From: Cordylochernes scorpioides
Lineage: Eukaryota; Arthropoda; Arachnida; Pseudoscorpiones; Chernetidae
Length of the DNA: 64,000 nt
Assembly: GCA_030710605.1 (NCBI GenBank)
Contig: CP092877.1
Span: 68,318,488 to 68,382,487, forward strand
Direction: 5' to 3'
In this document: piece after piece, positions 42,420 to 54,532 of the stretch
How positions within the stretch are numbered: the stretch's first letter is position 1
Layout of the letters: the number at the start of each line of letters is the position of its first letter
Program-made: the position numbers and the translations under genes
Notes under the pieces: generated by a model
Databases searched by the model: none
What the model was told of the DNA's origin: nothing
Seen by the model: the letters and a program-made list of their open reading frames with translations, nothing else

Positions 42420-42978
42420 TAAATAAGAGAACGAATATAATAATTATAGCATTTTTAGAGTGAATTCGCCGCTTTTAAAAATGAAATTGTCACTTTTTAA
42501 AATAAGGTATAATGTACTAGCGCCTTGTGATAAAAGTTACTATTTACGGTTAACACAAAAAGTTGCAAATTACCAGGGCCTAGAGTAATAGTAACTAAAC
42601 GCACAAAAAGCGTACACTCAAGAGTACAACACAAAAAAATTAAATAATAACTCACAATTTGTTAAATAAAATAAAATAAAAAGCACACACACAGTAACTT
42701 ATCTTTATTGTTGCGTTGGTAGGGATCGGACCGGGTTACACAGGTAATGCGAGGAGATAGCCAGACACGGATAAAGCACGCAGAGAACACTTTAAGCGTC
42801 TCCACACGATAATCCACCACACACCTCTCAACTCCCCTCGCAATCCCATAGCCCCCTATATATACAAACATGGCCACATTCTCCAATGAGAAGGCTGGAG
42901 AGATTGGTTCACTATCAAACGATAACAAAATCCTTCCCACTAAAATCTGAGATAAGATTTTTTAAAATGTAAATATTT
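42420..42978 (-). repeat. LTR-like/promoter-bearing repeat, copy 3 (inverted)
   Basis: Inverted copy of 35,264-35,820; its TATA box lies at about 42,858-42,868 on the minus strand. Confidence 0.5.
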
Positions 42979-45900
42979 GTAAATACATGTAAATATGATT
43001 CTCAAGACGATGACAATGCAAATTTTTCTGAAAATTCGCGAGACATCGCGGAAAAAATAATATGTTGGAATATAAATGGTTTCTTTAGGATTCTTTCGAT
43101 ATTTCCACTCCTCGAGCACATAAACAACTACGAAATTTTTGCTCTACTTGAAACATGGTGCCTGAACAGGACTAACATAACACTAAAAGATTATCAAATT
43201 ATCGAATTACCTGCCACCAAAGAATCTGGAAGGGGAAGAGGGTCAGGGGTATAATTGTCGGTTTTAGGGAAGGCGGGAAATATAGAGTAGACAGTTCTGA
43301 AAAGGATGGCACCTTGGTTATCTATTTTCTTATCAACAAACACAAGAGCCCTCCAACATGTTATCTGTTTAATATTTGTATACCTTCCTCCAAACCAAAT
43401 ACAGCTGCATAACTTAGATAAGCTGTCTACATACATTCAAAAGCAAATAGCAGATGGAAAAGAAATTATTTTACTTGGAGACTTAAACATCAGAACTGGG
43501 AAGTTGGGAGGACTACACAATCCACTTAATTTCGAGCTCCCTCTAACATCGGAAAGAAGGGCCAAAGATCATATAATATCATCTCTGTCTAATAAACTTC
43601 TTGATTTCCTGGAAGATAATTCTTTGACAATAGTTAATGGAAGATCTAGAGGTGATAAAGATGGAGATTTACATACATATCTGAAAGAGGCTCTTCAACT
43701 ATTGACTATTCCATACTCTCACAGGGTTCACTACAAATTTACTGGACTTCAAAGTCGATGACCAACTGTACTCTGACCACCACCCTTTGGTTTTAACGAT
43801 AAAAGGCCAAAACTTCAATGAGAAAAAAACCAAACGGAAGATTATAATATTAAGGGCGGCCCCAGGAAATCTAAGCCGTGGTTCGATAAGGACTGCTATG
43901 ATATGAAAAAACTGGCAAAAGAAAGTCTGAAGAAATATCGTAAAACAAATAGATTGGAAGACAGAGAATGTTATGCTTCTTCCAGAAAGAAATATCTCGC
44001 TTTATTGGATCTAAAAAGGAAAGGCTTTGATAATGAAAAACAGGAAATACTCAGAAATGCTAAAGACTCAAAGACCTTCTGGAAAACTATTGCGCTCTAC
44101 AAAAGCACATCTATAATCCAAGGAGAAATATCTATACAGGACTGGCTGAACTTTTACCGCGAACTAATGACTTCAGATAAAAATTTGAGAATTTGTAATT
44201 TACATAATGTGATTTCTCAGAACGATCCTTTATTGGACTCAGAGATAACCAATGCAGACATATACAAGGAGATAGCTGGTTTGAGGAGTAACAAGGCATG
44301 CGGGCCCGATGGCATCCCCAATGAAGTATTAAAAACACTCCCTGATTCGTACATACTGCTGTTGAAACAACTCTACAATAGTGTTATGACGACTGGAAAA
44401 TACCCAGCAATTTGGACTAATTCCACTATACACCCAATCTTTAAAAATGGTTATAAGAACAGCCCCTCCAACTACCGAGGTATTGCACTGATTAGCAATG
44501 TATCAAAGCTTTTCACATCAATCCTAAGATCACGACTGGAGGAATGGGTCGAGGGAAGAAGGTTATACCCGAAAACCAAGCGGGATTTAGAAAAGGAAGA
44601 TCATGTATTGATCACATATTTACACTAACTACTTTAATCCAACTATCATTAAGAAAAAAGAGGGGAAAACTATATGTCTTTTTTGTCGATCTAAGGAAGG
44701 CATTTGATACTGTACCTCACTCAATACTTTGGAAAAAACTTTACAACCTAGGCATAAGTTACCAATTCATAAGTACGATCAGAAGTTACTACGAACAAGC
44801 AACTATAGCTATCAGATGAAAGGGATCATTTACGGAAAGTATTAAGATAAACTCGGGAGTCCTCCAGGGAGAACCACTTTCCCCACTGCTATTTATATTA
44901 TTTATCACGGACTTAATCAAAATTTATAATAACTCAGACCTGCCGAGTGTAAATTTGCCAGAATTTGGAGATATCCATTTATTGCTGTACGCCGACGACA
45001 TAGCAATTATAGGTGAGTCCAGGATGAACCTCCAAAAGAAGATCAAAATACTGAAAGAATATCTCGAGGAGAACTTAATGACACTAAATGAGTCCAAGTC
45101 AATGATTATGGTGTTCCGTAATGGAGGTAAACCCTCAAATAAGGATAGATGGTTCTGGAATGATAAACCCATAACAATAACTTCAAGATATACATACTTG
45201 GGATTCCCTCTGACACCAACAATAACAACTACTCACCCGGGAAATTACTTTGAAGGAAAAGCACTTACAGCAATTAACGCCACACACCCAATATTAATAA
45301 AATCAAAAGCAAAGTCAATAAATTTATCAACCAAACTCTTTGATACAATAGTGAGAGCTGTCCTGATGTATGCCGCTCCATTGTGGGCAACAGAGCATAA
45401 AGACTTATTGGATAGTATACAAGACATATTTATCCGTAGGTTCCTGAATCTGCCCAGATACACTCCAGGCTACCTAATCAGATTAGAAACCGGTCGTATC
45501 TCATTGAGTGTAACAGCCTTAAAATTAACCCTGAAGTATTGGCTGCGGGTGTTGAATATGAGCAGTGACAGATTGCCACGTATATGTTTTAATAGAACAC
45601 GGGAACTGTCTAATGCTTCGGGCACACCCATCGGTTTCATTAAAAGCTCACCAATCTGCTTAACAATAATGGATCCCCTGCAGCTTGTTTCCTGTGATGA
45701 CCCTTGAAACGCTGAGTAGCGCGATTACAGGGCTCTTAAAAACAGCGGCAGACCAATCTATACAAAACGACCTTACAAGAATGGATAAATCTAAGCTATA
45801 CTCTCACTACAAAGACATTCACATATCTTTCATGACGGAGGGATACCTTTTAGGGGATTTTCCTTTCCCGGTTGTAAGACTACTCGCACAAGTTAGAATA

Positions 45901-46392
45901 CTTTCAAGTTTTTTAGAGAAAACCACACCAAGATGCTCTGCGGTGAGGACCCGACTTGTACCTTCTGTAATTCAAAACTAAAAAATGAAATCACTGACTA
46001 TATTTTTGATTGCCCTGCTCTGAAAGAAGAAAGAAGAACCCTTATGCTCAAAACTGGGCAACTCTGTGCTTCACTTCCATCAATAATTGACAATATGACC
46101 CAGAATAAGTATATTGCTACGGCGTTTTATGGTTTCCACAAGTCCATATCTCAGAAGAAGGCCAAGTGATACTCACTCCTCACTTTCTTACTGCTACTCT
46201 TTTTGTGTTGATTTCTTGCTTCCCTCTTTCTTATTTTTTTCTTTTTTTGTTTTTTTTTCTTTTTCTTTTTCTTCTTACTCTGTATATATCGTTATTTCCT
46301 TTGTCTCACTGCTTTGTTCTTATGCATACCTCTGGTGAATCCTGTATAGGGTCAGTGACCCTGAATAAAGGCTTTTTTTGTTGTTGTTGTAA
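42979..46392 (+). mobile_element. LINE-B, 5'-truncated APE-type non-LTR retrotransposon
   Basis: A 3.4-kb unit with endonuclease, reverse transcriptase, a C-terminal zinc motif, and a 3' end AATAAAGGCTTTTTTTG plus TTG repeats. It abuts the right palindrome arm on the left and the start of segmental-duplication copy 2 on the right. No target duplication could be identified. Confidence 0.88.
43060..46169 (+). pseudogene. LINE-B ORF2 (endonuclease-RT), several breaks
   Basis: The endonuclease opens with ICWNINGFF, EIFALLETW (catalytic Glu) and later IILLGDLNIRTGKLG. The reverse transcriptase shows KACGPDGIPNEVLK, SNYRGIALIS, VDLRKAFDTVPHSILW (motif A), GVLQGEPLSPLLF (motif B) and LLLYADDIAII (catalytic YADD). 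After the thumb a C-terminal CTFCNSKLKNEITDYIFDCP motif (C-x2-C) ends near 46,169. Order and motifs fit the Jockey/CR1/I-like LINEs. Breaks: a stop near 43,252, frameshifts near 43,740 and 44,560, an in-frame TGA at 44,817-44,819, and frameshifts near 45,690 and 45,930. The copy is inactive. The 3' fragment at 11,467 is a relative. Confidence 0.88.
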
Positions 46393-47077
46393 TCTCTATA
46401 TATATAAAATTGAATGTCTGTCTGTGTGTACTCTATAGATTCAAAACCATACATCCAATCGCCGTGAAAATTTGGCGTATTATTAGGTATATCCCCGGGA
46501 AGGTTTTTGAAAAATAATTTATTGATATCTTGAATATCCTTAGAGTTATTTGCAGATTTGTAGATTTAACTCGCAAGCAGCGCCACCATTTGCGACGATG
46601 ATAACAAGTTTTTTATCTATAAGTTTTATTATCACTAAGTTTATTATCTTAAAGATTATTTATCAAAAGTAAGATTATCTCAGGATGACACGGCAATTTA
46701 TTTGAGACAAGAATAATGCTACAATTCAAGGCGAATATACTATTTCTTTAACTTCCAATTACCGAGGGAACCAATTAATATTGATTTTATTCAACTTATC
46801 GAGTATTTTTCAAGGGACCGGGAAAAAATGTTCATTAGATAAAACGATGATTTTGTAATGTAGAAAATTAGGAAAGACAAAATTCAGGATGACACGGCAC
46901 ACAGGGACCGGGAAAAAATGTTCACTTTATCGAGAGATTCAAATTTACGAGTTCCAAATTACCAAAATATATCTATTATTATTTTTTTATAAGTTTATAG
47001 AGAATTGTTTTAACAAATGTTCGTTAGACAAACCTTTACTCGGGTAAAACCCGGGTGAAGCCGGGTACGTCCGCTAG
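46393..47077 (+). mobile_element. Helitron-like element, copy 2
   Basis: Counterpart of 22,949-23,618, ending CCGGGTACGTCCGCTAG. It has a small tandem insertion (ATAAGTTTTATTATCAC) near 46,618-46,635. Confidence 0.75.
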
Positions 47078-47577
47078 TATATATATAAATGAATGTTTGT
47101 ATGTTTGTTTGTATGTCCGGTATACAAATTCGCAGTAGTTCACTAATTCAAACCAAAATTTCCATACATAGGTAAAATATACGGGGAAGACGATAGGCTA
47201 TTTAAAAAATATATAAATCAATCATTAAAACTATATATTTTTAGTCAGAAAATGATGATGACGATATTGCTGTATCATATTTGATTATCAGATACAAAAT
47301 TATATCCGGAAAAATTCCAAAAAGCAGAGACCACGGGTGAAGCCAGTTCTTTTTTAGTATGCAGGAACAAAATTCTAACAGAAAAACATTCATTCGAGCA
47401 GAATACACAAAGCCAGATCATCTCTTTATAAAAATATCGCTTCTCAGACACAAGTTTGGAGCGGGACGTTTCACAAGAATGACATCCACGGCGCCAATTT
47501 ATAATTGTAAGGAATAGTATTTGAATAAAAGCATTCAATCGGGTAAAACCCGGGCGTTGACCGGGTCATTCGGCTAG
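47078..47577 (+). mobile_element. Second Helitron-like unit, copy 2
   Basis: Counterpart of 23,619-24,118, with the same CTAG end at 47,574-47,577. Confidence 0.6.
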
Positions 47578-47591
47578 TGTAATATAATAAA

Positions 47592-47870
47592 AACAAAATT
47601 GGCATTTCGTGAGCACTCACATGAGTTTTATTATCTCAGGAAGCCTCTGGGACCAAATTTTGGTCGTAGAAGTACAGTTTGCACCACGCTGGAGGGCCAA
47701 CTGCCCGAAACGCGTTGATGGTTGACTTTCTTAATTTATCAAGAAATTGGGTTGGCCCAATATCTTTGGAACAAGCTAAATCAACGTTTAGTTAATTTTT
47801 GTTCCACTAGATGGCACTCTGCCATCTAAAATGCTTATGTAAGCGGTCAAAAAATGCCAATTTTGTTTTT
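47592..47870. mobile_element. Short inverted-end element with hammerhead-like motif, copy 2
   Basis: Counterpart of 24,133-24,412. Confidence 0.5.
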
Positions 47871-48405
47871 AATATCAACACCTGAACATTTTTATATTTT
47901 TTTTTTTAAATGATTTTTAATATAAACTATACTGTGTTTCAAATACAAGAAATTTATTTGTATATATAATATGTGTGTTGTCAATATTTTAAAAATAATT
48001 TTAGATAAACATGTATTCACATTTTTTTTTTTAGAATTTCCAATACATTTACTTCGAAAATTTTGCACCCAAAATTTCGTCCTTTTAATTATATTCATAA
48101 AAAAAAAAAATTCAATTAAGTCTCAATTTTATTTCTTTAATTTGTGAAATATATAAATCACCAAGAACAGCACCTTTAAATCTAGCTTTATTCTGGTTTT
48201 GAAAATATTCTTGTCAGGAGCGGGCGCTTTTATATTAATTTAAAAACAACTAATTTTTATAAAATGTATAATTAATTTTATTCATTATTTTAAGATATTC
48301 ATTATTTGAATTATATTTCACTACACTTCAATTTCTCTCTCTCTCTCTTCAGGTATTGTTTAATTATAAGTTTAAAATAATAATTTTAATTAATCTAAAA
48401 ATAAA

Positions 48406-49479
48406 ATGGATAAAATCAACATGTCATTGGACGAGATTATTCTCCAGGAGCGTTATGCCATGTCTGAACACCGTGGCTCCAAAAATCACCAAAATAAAAG
48501 GTTTAGAAAAGTTCCAAATCAATACAGAAGACAACAGTATGCTGGACAATGGAACAATAAGAACCATCAGCAGTTTAAAGGCCAACAACAATACAATAAG
48601 GGCAACAACAACCAACAATACAACATGAGCAAACAACAGCACAACAAAGGCAAACTAATCTTGTCCAATCTTCACTACAAGGTCACTAACCAAGACATCT
48701 TTGACCTGTTCCGCTCGTATGGAAAGATCCTTAGTTACACCATCCATTACAATGCTTCAGGGAAATCTCTCGGAATTGCTGAAGTTGTATTTGACCGCAA
48801 GGACGCAGCAATTAAAGCGCTCCAGAGATACAACGGAGAGTTTCTGGATGGACGAAAAATGAATATCAAGCTTGAAGATGCTCCGCATAAGACAAGCAGC
48901 ATCAAGGACAGGCTAGGTCCATTCCCTCAGAAGAGGAAGCTAGTCCAAGATCATAGAGGTCCTCAGAACAAGAGGATCAGACTACAAGAGCAAGAATTTC
49001 GCACAGAGAAATTTCCAAAAAAAGAAATTGTTCACGTGAAATTCGCAGATGTTCCCCAGAAAACAAATACCATCAAGAACCGGATGGATTCATTCCCTCA
49101 GAAGTGGATAAAATTCCAGTATCAGAATAATCCTCAGAACAAGATTATCAATCTAAAAGAAACACAAATGTCCACAAAGGAATCCGCACAAAAAGAAGTT
49201 GTTAACTTGAAGCTTGTAGATAATTCACAGAAGAACAGCAGCATCAAAGAACAGTTGGGTCCTTCATCTCAGGAGAATGAGCAAGTCAAGAAGCAGAATG
49301 GTCAACAGAACAATATGATCAGCCCACAAGAACAACAAATGTCCTTAAAAGAATCCACAAAAAAAGATGTTGATAAAATTGAGCTTGAAGATATAGATGA
49401 GGATATATTAGAGGACACGGACATGGAGGACGATTCCGACTTCGAAGAGAATATGGAATGGGATGAATTGCTAATGTAA
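48406..49479 (+). CDS. ALYREF-like: ALYREF-like mRNA export adaptor with C-terminal repeats, copy 2
   Basis: A 357-codon intact ORF, 99.5% identical to the gene at 25,004-26,077. Five base differences: two are silent (Lys codon in GSKNH; Ser codon in GKSLG) and three change residues (Glu to Lys in QVKEQNG, Ile to Met in DTDIEDD, final Lys to Met). The UAP56-binding motif, RRM with both RNP-like segments, three 57-residue repeats and acidic tail are all kept. The 5' flank has the same pyrimidine tract and AG about 50 bp upstream, and the 3' flank the same AATAAA. The gene moved as part of the 11.4-kb segment and not as an mRNA retrocopy, because flanking non-transcribed repeats are duplicated too. 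Which copy is ancestral is unknown. Confidence 0.88.
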   Translation: MDKINMSLDEIILQERYAMSEHRGSKNHQNKRFRKVPNQYRRQQYAGQWNNKNHQQFKGQQQYNKGNNNQQYNMSKQQHNKGKLILSNLHYKVTNQDIFDLFRSYGKILSYTIHYNASGKSLGIAEVVFDRKDAAIKALQRYNGEFLDGRKMNIKLEDAPHKTSSIKDRLGPFPQKRKLVQDHRGPQNKRIRLQEQEFRTEKFPKKEIVHVKFADVPQKTNTIKNRMDSFPQKWIKFQYQNNPQNKIINLKETQMSTKESAQKEVVNLKLVDNSQKNSSIKEQLGPSSQENEQVKKQNGQQNNMISPQEQQMSLKESTKKDVDKIELEDIDEDILEDTDMEDDSDFEENMEWDELLM

Positions 49480-49855
49480 ATCAAATATGTAAATATGTAA
49501 TCAAATACTCATATATATATACCAAATGTCTATTGGTATATATTTAGTTTAACTCACTTAAATACTTAAATTATTTTGACGGGAGAAGCGCCCATTGCTT
49601 CTATGGACTCTTAAATACTGTATATCTATTTTTTATATATTTGTTTTGTTTAACACTTAAATATATGTTTATGGGGGAGGGGTTCTGACTTTTTTTTAAA
49701 TAAAAATATTTAAAAATTTCCAATATTTGACTCATTTCCTTCATATTTAGCCTTACAAAAGTACTTATCAACTGATAAAATGACAGGTCCTGGATTATAA
49801 CCTATCATTAAAATTTGATAGTTCTTGGTAAAAATCGGGCATTATAATTTATTAT

Positions 49856-49985
49856 TAAACTGGCGAAGCCGCTGGGAGGGTTCATCACTAATGAGTCAGG
49901 CATTAATTTTCCATTGCAGTAAGGGCAGTAGAAATTGTTAAATTCTTAAAGAAGCATTCGCGTCTATAATAGTTTAGTATTTTCA
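49856..49985 (+). repeat. Fragment of the foldback/hammerhead-like repeat, copy 2
   Basis: Counterpart of 26,456-26,585. Confidence 0.6.
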
Positions 49986-50258
49986 TAACAGATGGAACGC
50001 TTATACATAATTATAATTTATAAATTTGTTTATCTTTTAATAATAGACCGTTTGATGTTAAATAAAGTTCGTTTCTACTTACCTCTCCTGGCAACCATTT
50101 TATAACGCGACAATTATTTTGGAAAAAAAAAGAAAAAAGCCCATGTTGAAAAAGTTCCCATGAAATAGCTCGATATGAAACAATCTCTTATAAGAGACCA
50201 CCTTCAAAAAAGTCACATTTTATCAATGTTTTAGGTGGACTCTAATGGGAGGTCTATA

Positions 50259-50523
50259 AAAATAAAGGTTACCTCTCCTGTCAAAATAGACATTAAAACT
50301 CCATTGTGAAGACTTTATTTGATCCCTTATAGATCTCACGGAATAAAGTCCACCCTGGACTGACGCGGGCCATTAGCCTGAAACCATAGTCGCTAGGTGG
50401 GCGCTTCTCAGTTTGACAAAGCTGAAGTGGCTTTGTCACCGACCTGAGGCCGCTAGTTTGCGGCGACTGTCAATAGATTGTGTCTAGCTTTGACGTCTAT
50501 TTTGACGGGAGAGGGGACCTTTA
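50259..50523. mobile_element. MITE with 28-bp inverted ends, copy 2
   Basis: Counterpart of 26,861-27,116. Confidence 0.6.
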
Positions 50524-50711
50524 TAGATCAAGATCCTTGCGGCAAAATTTGTATCAAAGATTGAGAAAGCTTATTGGTGAGGATACCATTTCCCAGTATA
50601 ATGGAGGAACGATATATTACTGTTGAATTAGAGGATTATGGCTATGGCATTCCTTTCGTTTTTTTCTTTTAACTAGCTGTCGACTACGCCATATTTTGTT
50701 TATTATTTTTA

Positions 50712-51036
50712 TTGAGAAAGATATATCTGTTGAACGACATTTGAAAAATTCTGCATGTGTTTCTTTTGAACGAAAAATCGAAGTTTATTTTAAGGAGAAA
50801 TAACGATTATTTCTAACCTTAGGGATGAAGTATGAGGAATTCCCATCCCTGGACACTTTTATTTTTCCGTTTATCATTACTCTTCACAATTCATCCTTTC
50901 ATATTTCATCCCTAAGGTTAGAAATAATCGTTATTTCTCCTTGAAATAAACTTCGATTTTTCGTTCAAAAGAAACGGGATAATTTTCAAATGTCGTTCTA
51001 CAATCATAAGCCGCATTATATTGTATAAAGATATAT
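50712..51036. mobile_element. Foldback element with ~110-bp arms, copy 2
   Basis: Counterpart of 27,318-27,640; a few bases (CATGC) are missing in the right arm. Confidence 0.75.
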
Positions 51037-51146
51037 CTCTAGAAAAGACTTATTTAATTACAAAGTACAACATACCTGATATTATAAATCTTCTAAACTT
51101 ATTTATTACCTTTTCTTGATATCCTAATTATAAAAACAGAACAGAA

Positions 51147-51894
51147 ATTCCACTCCACAGTCTACTATAAACCTGGCATAGAATCTTTGTATTTGAATTT
51201 TAAATCATACAGCCCAATAGGACACAAAATATCTATAGTGAAAACGTTAACTAAACGAATATGGACACATTGTTCTCTACCGATTTTCAAGAAAATTGAA
51301 AACGAAATATCATCCAAAATCTGAGAAATAATGGATTTCCAATAGATTTTATATATAAACATTTCTACAACCAATCCCTCCCTATAAAACAAACAATATA
51401 CCGGGCAAATAGTTATCTACAATATTCACCTGCTAATGAAAGATTATCCCATGAATTGAGGAAATATGGCATAAAATGCTTATTTAGAAATTCCCGAACC
51501 ATAGGCCAGATCATTAGAAACCCCATAACAAAATACAATAATAATACAGAGTCTAGAAACAAGCAGAACGCTATATACTCCATCTCCTGCCGACAATGCA
51601 ATGCCTCTTACATAGGAGAGACCAGCAGATCAATAGACATAAGAGTTAAAGAACATAGCCGTAATATAAGAAACCAAGATATTCCAGCACGAAAATTCTA
51701 CAGGTCATCAATTCAACCTACAAGATGTCACATGTCACTTCCATAGCATATTCTCCAAATACAATAGACTCATTCTAGAATCTTTAATCTCCAAAGACAA
51801 TAATAGCATAAACAGAAGAATTGATCTACCCCAACAGTTCCAGCATATTCAACGCAGATAATGCCAAAGCCCCAACGAAACAGTACCCTCTACA
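51147..51894 (+). pseudogene. Penelope-like element (RT thumb + GIY-YIG), copy 2
   Basis: Counterpart of 27,753-28,500 with the same frameshifts, so the damage predates the segmental duplication. The GIY-YIG stretch NAIYSISCRQCNASYIGETS is unchanged. Small differences include Ser to Tyr in NPITKSNNN and one base near the thumb. The hammerhead-like motif follows at 51,980-52,009. It cannot be mobile by itself. Confidence 0.85.
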
Positions 51895-52927
51895 ACTGCC
51901 ACTATTTTTATTTTTGAATTTTTAAATGTATTTCTCTGAATCTCTATTGTATCTGTTGCACGCATTTGCGGAGCCAGTGGCCTGATGAAGCGCGACCGCG
52001 CGAAAGCTTGCCTCCCATACCTTAATAAAGAAACTCTGCAAATATTTGAAATCTATTTACCTCAATCAAAATATTATTTGCATCAAAACTTCAAGTACAA
52101 ACTTATTTTACATATTTATAAAACAATAATTAACATTATCTATGGAAAAATCAATTTAAAGAATTTATATTATATTACACATGTAGTGTAAACATTTTGC
52201 TATTGTGAGATACCACCTTTCTGATGCTCCACATTGTTAAAATATGAATTGATATCACAGAGTTAACCTCCCATGAGAGACCACCTCCAAATGAGACTCC
52301 GTATTTATAGACTCTTACCTCTTAAGGAAGGTTTTATGCTCTTTTATAATTCTAATTTTATCGATTATGTTATTCTTTATAGAAGGTTGGAGAGAAAGTT
52401 TTAAAACAAATTTTAAGATAAAAAAATATTCTTATAAGTATTTTTGACCTGTAAATAATAAAATTTGGTATAACATTAAACCCTAATATTAAAATGAATT
52501 TCATATTTTTCAATAATTTCCGACGCTAAATTTGAAAACAAAATATAAATTTGAAAGTTTATTTTAAAATAATACTATCCTACCCCCGTTCGATTCTATG
52601 AAGAAAACTGTTCTTTTTAGAGAGGCGTCCTTTCATGGAGGTTCTATTGATACTAATATAATGATATTAAAATTTTAATTAGACTATGAACTAATTGTCT
52701 TTCTCTCTTTATCCGTACGTATAACAGGTCATCGCATATAGAATTTCAAAACACAAATATATAATTAAATACTTAGATTTGCATATGTATATGTGGCCCT
52801 GTCTTCTAGGCCTCGTTCTTAAAGTTGTGGGACTTCAACATCTCAATCTCTTGCTTTAGCTCAATCTATTACAGAGTTTTATTTATTTATTCTCAGTTTG
52901 TACAAATTACATTACATATGATGATAT

Positions 52928-53236
52928 TGTCACAAAGTATTTTAATTCAATTATTTTGTAAATATGTAAATGTTCTAACTAGTTTTTCTATTAATTCTTT
53001 CTCTTTTTTGTTTGGATCTATGTAAATATTTGACGTCAATTGTTGCGCCTTCTAATATGTAAATTTTTGAGAATTAGTTTTTATTATTAGGCTGACTGTC
53101 TAGAGTAAGCTAGGATAAAGCATATAATTGTTGTCGGCTTTTTCTATTTGACAGTGTGTTGAATAAAACTTACTTTTGAGTTTGCTTCGTGATTCCGTGG
53201 CTTACCAGCGACAGAATTAAAGAAAAGATCGCCACA
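52928..53236 (+). repeat. 5' LTR of the Gypsy element
   Basis: Begins TGTCACAAAG and ends GATCGCCACA. It contains AATAAAACTTACTTTTGAG near the 3' part, a probable polyadenylation signal. Confidence 0.96.
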
Positions 53237-53239
53237 ATT

Positions 53240-53255
53240 TGGTGGAGATGCTGGG
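53240..53255 (+). promoter_or_regulatory. Primer-binding site
   Basis: TGGTGGAGATGCTGGG, three bases after the LTR, begins with TGG, the complement of a tRNA CCA end. The tRNA identity was not assigned. Confidence 0.7.
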
Positions 53256-53371
53256 TAAAGCCTTGAAAAAATAATAAATAAAGAAAAACGGCTGATCCCA
53301 TAAATTTAAGAAGAAGTCTCTGATTGAAGGGTTTACCACCCGAGCCCGAACTTCATCAAACAAGTCCAATC

Positions 53372-54532
53372 ATGCTAAAGAGCGAATCGGGAGAAGAAAC
53401 TCCAGCTCAAGTCCCCTCAGCATACTTCTCGTTGCAGCAACCAAATTGCCCTTCTACCTTTTCCGGAGATGGAAGTGAAGACGCACAGAGGTGGTTAAAA
53501 GATTACAAGCGCATAGCTCAATATAACAGATGGGACAATCCTATGTGTTTGGCGAATGCCATATTCTTTTTGGCTGGAACTGCACGGCAGTGGTATGAGA
53601 ATAATGAAGATGTTCTAACATCCTGGGAGGTTTTTCAGAGGGCTCTCGGCGAAACCTTCGGACAACAGGAAGAAGAGATAAAGAAGGCTGAGGGACTTCT
53701 GAAGATTAGAGCACAGAAGGCAAACGAATCCTCTTAATCTTACATTCAAGACGTGCTTTATTTGTGCCAATTGATTGATCCCCGGATGGACAATGAAACC
53801 AAGTTAGGACACTTAATGAAAGGAGTGGCGGAGGACGTATATCAAATACTGATTGCCAGGGACGTTGATAATGTGGAACAGTTCTTGAGTCAGTGCAGAA
53901 AAATAGAATTATTAAAGAAACGAAGAATAACGACAAAAAAATTTGAGAGACTCCCAAATGTGACCTCCATGGCTTGCGAGGAAGACGAACTTTCTTCTTT
54001 GATTAGAAGGATCGTCCAAGAGGAAGTTCAGAGAGCCTTTGCTCAGCCCATGCATGCCACAGATTCCCTAGAGGAAATAATAAGGGAAGAGGTAAAGAAG
54101 AATCTGGCACCGATTTCCAGGACCACTACAAGTCCTATGATGAAACAACCTAGACCAGCCCCAACGCATGATCAAGCTGGAAGAACTTTTTACAACTCTT
54201 CCGCTAGTTTGCCCAAAGCCCGGGAATGGCGTACACCGGATGACAGACCAGTATGCTTCCATTGTGGGCGACCTGGCCACGTCGTCAGGTATTGTCGAGA
54301 GAGGCGACAAATATTCGCCAATGTTCGCACAAGGAGAGATGCTAGAAGACCAGTGACATTGGGAGACTATATGCCAAATGCGGACGGAACGGGTTCATGG
54401 TCACCCCCCAATCGTGGACTTAGGAGTGACTCCCCCTACCCAGGGAGAGGGCGATCCACAGGACGTCGAACATCAAGATCGCCTGCTAGGATGAACAGCC
54501 GCTCATCTTCAAGAGGAAATGAGGGAAACTAG
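53372..54532 (+). pseudogene. gag: Gypsy gag with one nonsense codon
   Basis: The first ATG in frame is at 53,372 (MLKSESGEET); an open frame precedes it from 53,324. The capsid-like region shows PSTFSGDGSEDAQRWLKDYK and WEVFQRALGETFG, as in arthropod Gypsy gag proteins. A single TAA at 53,735-53,737 (after AQKANESS) interrupts the frame, which then continues unchanged with SYIQDVLYLC. A CCHC zinc knuckle, CFHCGRPGHVVRYC, lies at 54,254-54,295, followed by an Arg/Ser-rich tail. Gag would package the element RNA. The frame ends with TAG at 54,530-54,532, directly after a GGGAAAC heptamer. Apart from the one nonsense codon gag is complete. Confidence 0.92.
54523..54529 (+). promoter_or_regulatory. 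Candidate -1 ribosomal frameshift site GGGAAAC
   Basis: In gag phase the codons are G GGA AAC TAG, the X XXY YYZ pattern. A -1 slip enters the frame that opens exactly at 54,523 (its previous stop, TGA, is at 54,520-54,522) and leads into protease. An imperfect 9-bp stem, CGTAGGAGG (54,546-54,554) with CCTCCGACG (54,577-54,585), lies 16 nt downstream. Confidence 0.75.

Larger units (their letters stand above)
39283..42978 (-). repeat. Right arm of the giant palindrome (3.7 kb)
   Basis: Reverse complement of 35,264-38,969: Helitron (39,285-40,035), tRNA-Gly unit (40,050-40,386), 32-bp array (40,388-41,208), Helitron part, 32-bp array (41,575-42,063), Helitron part, LTR-like repeat (42,420-42,978). 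The array units here carry many one-base losses or gains that the left arm lacks. Confidence 0.93.
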
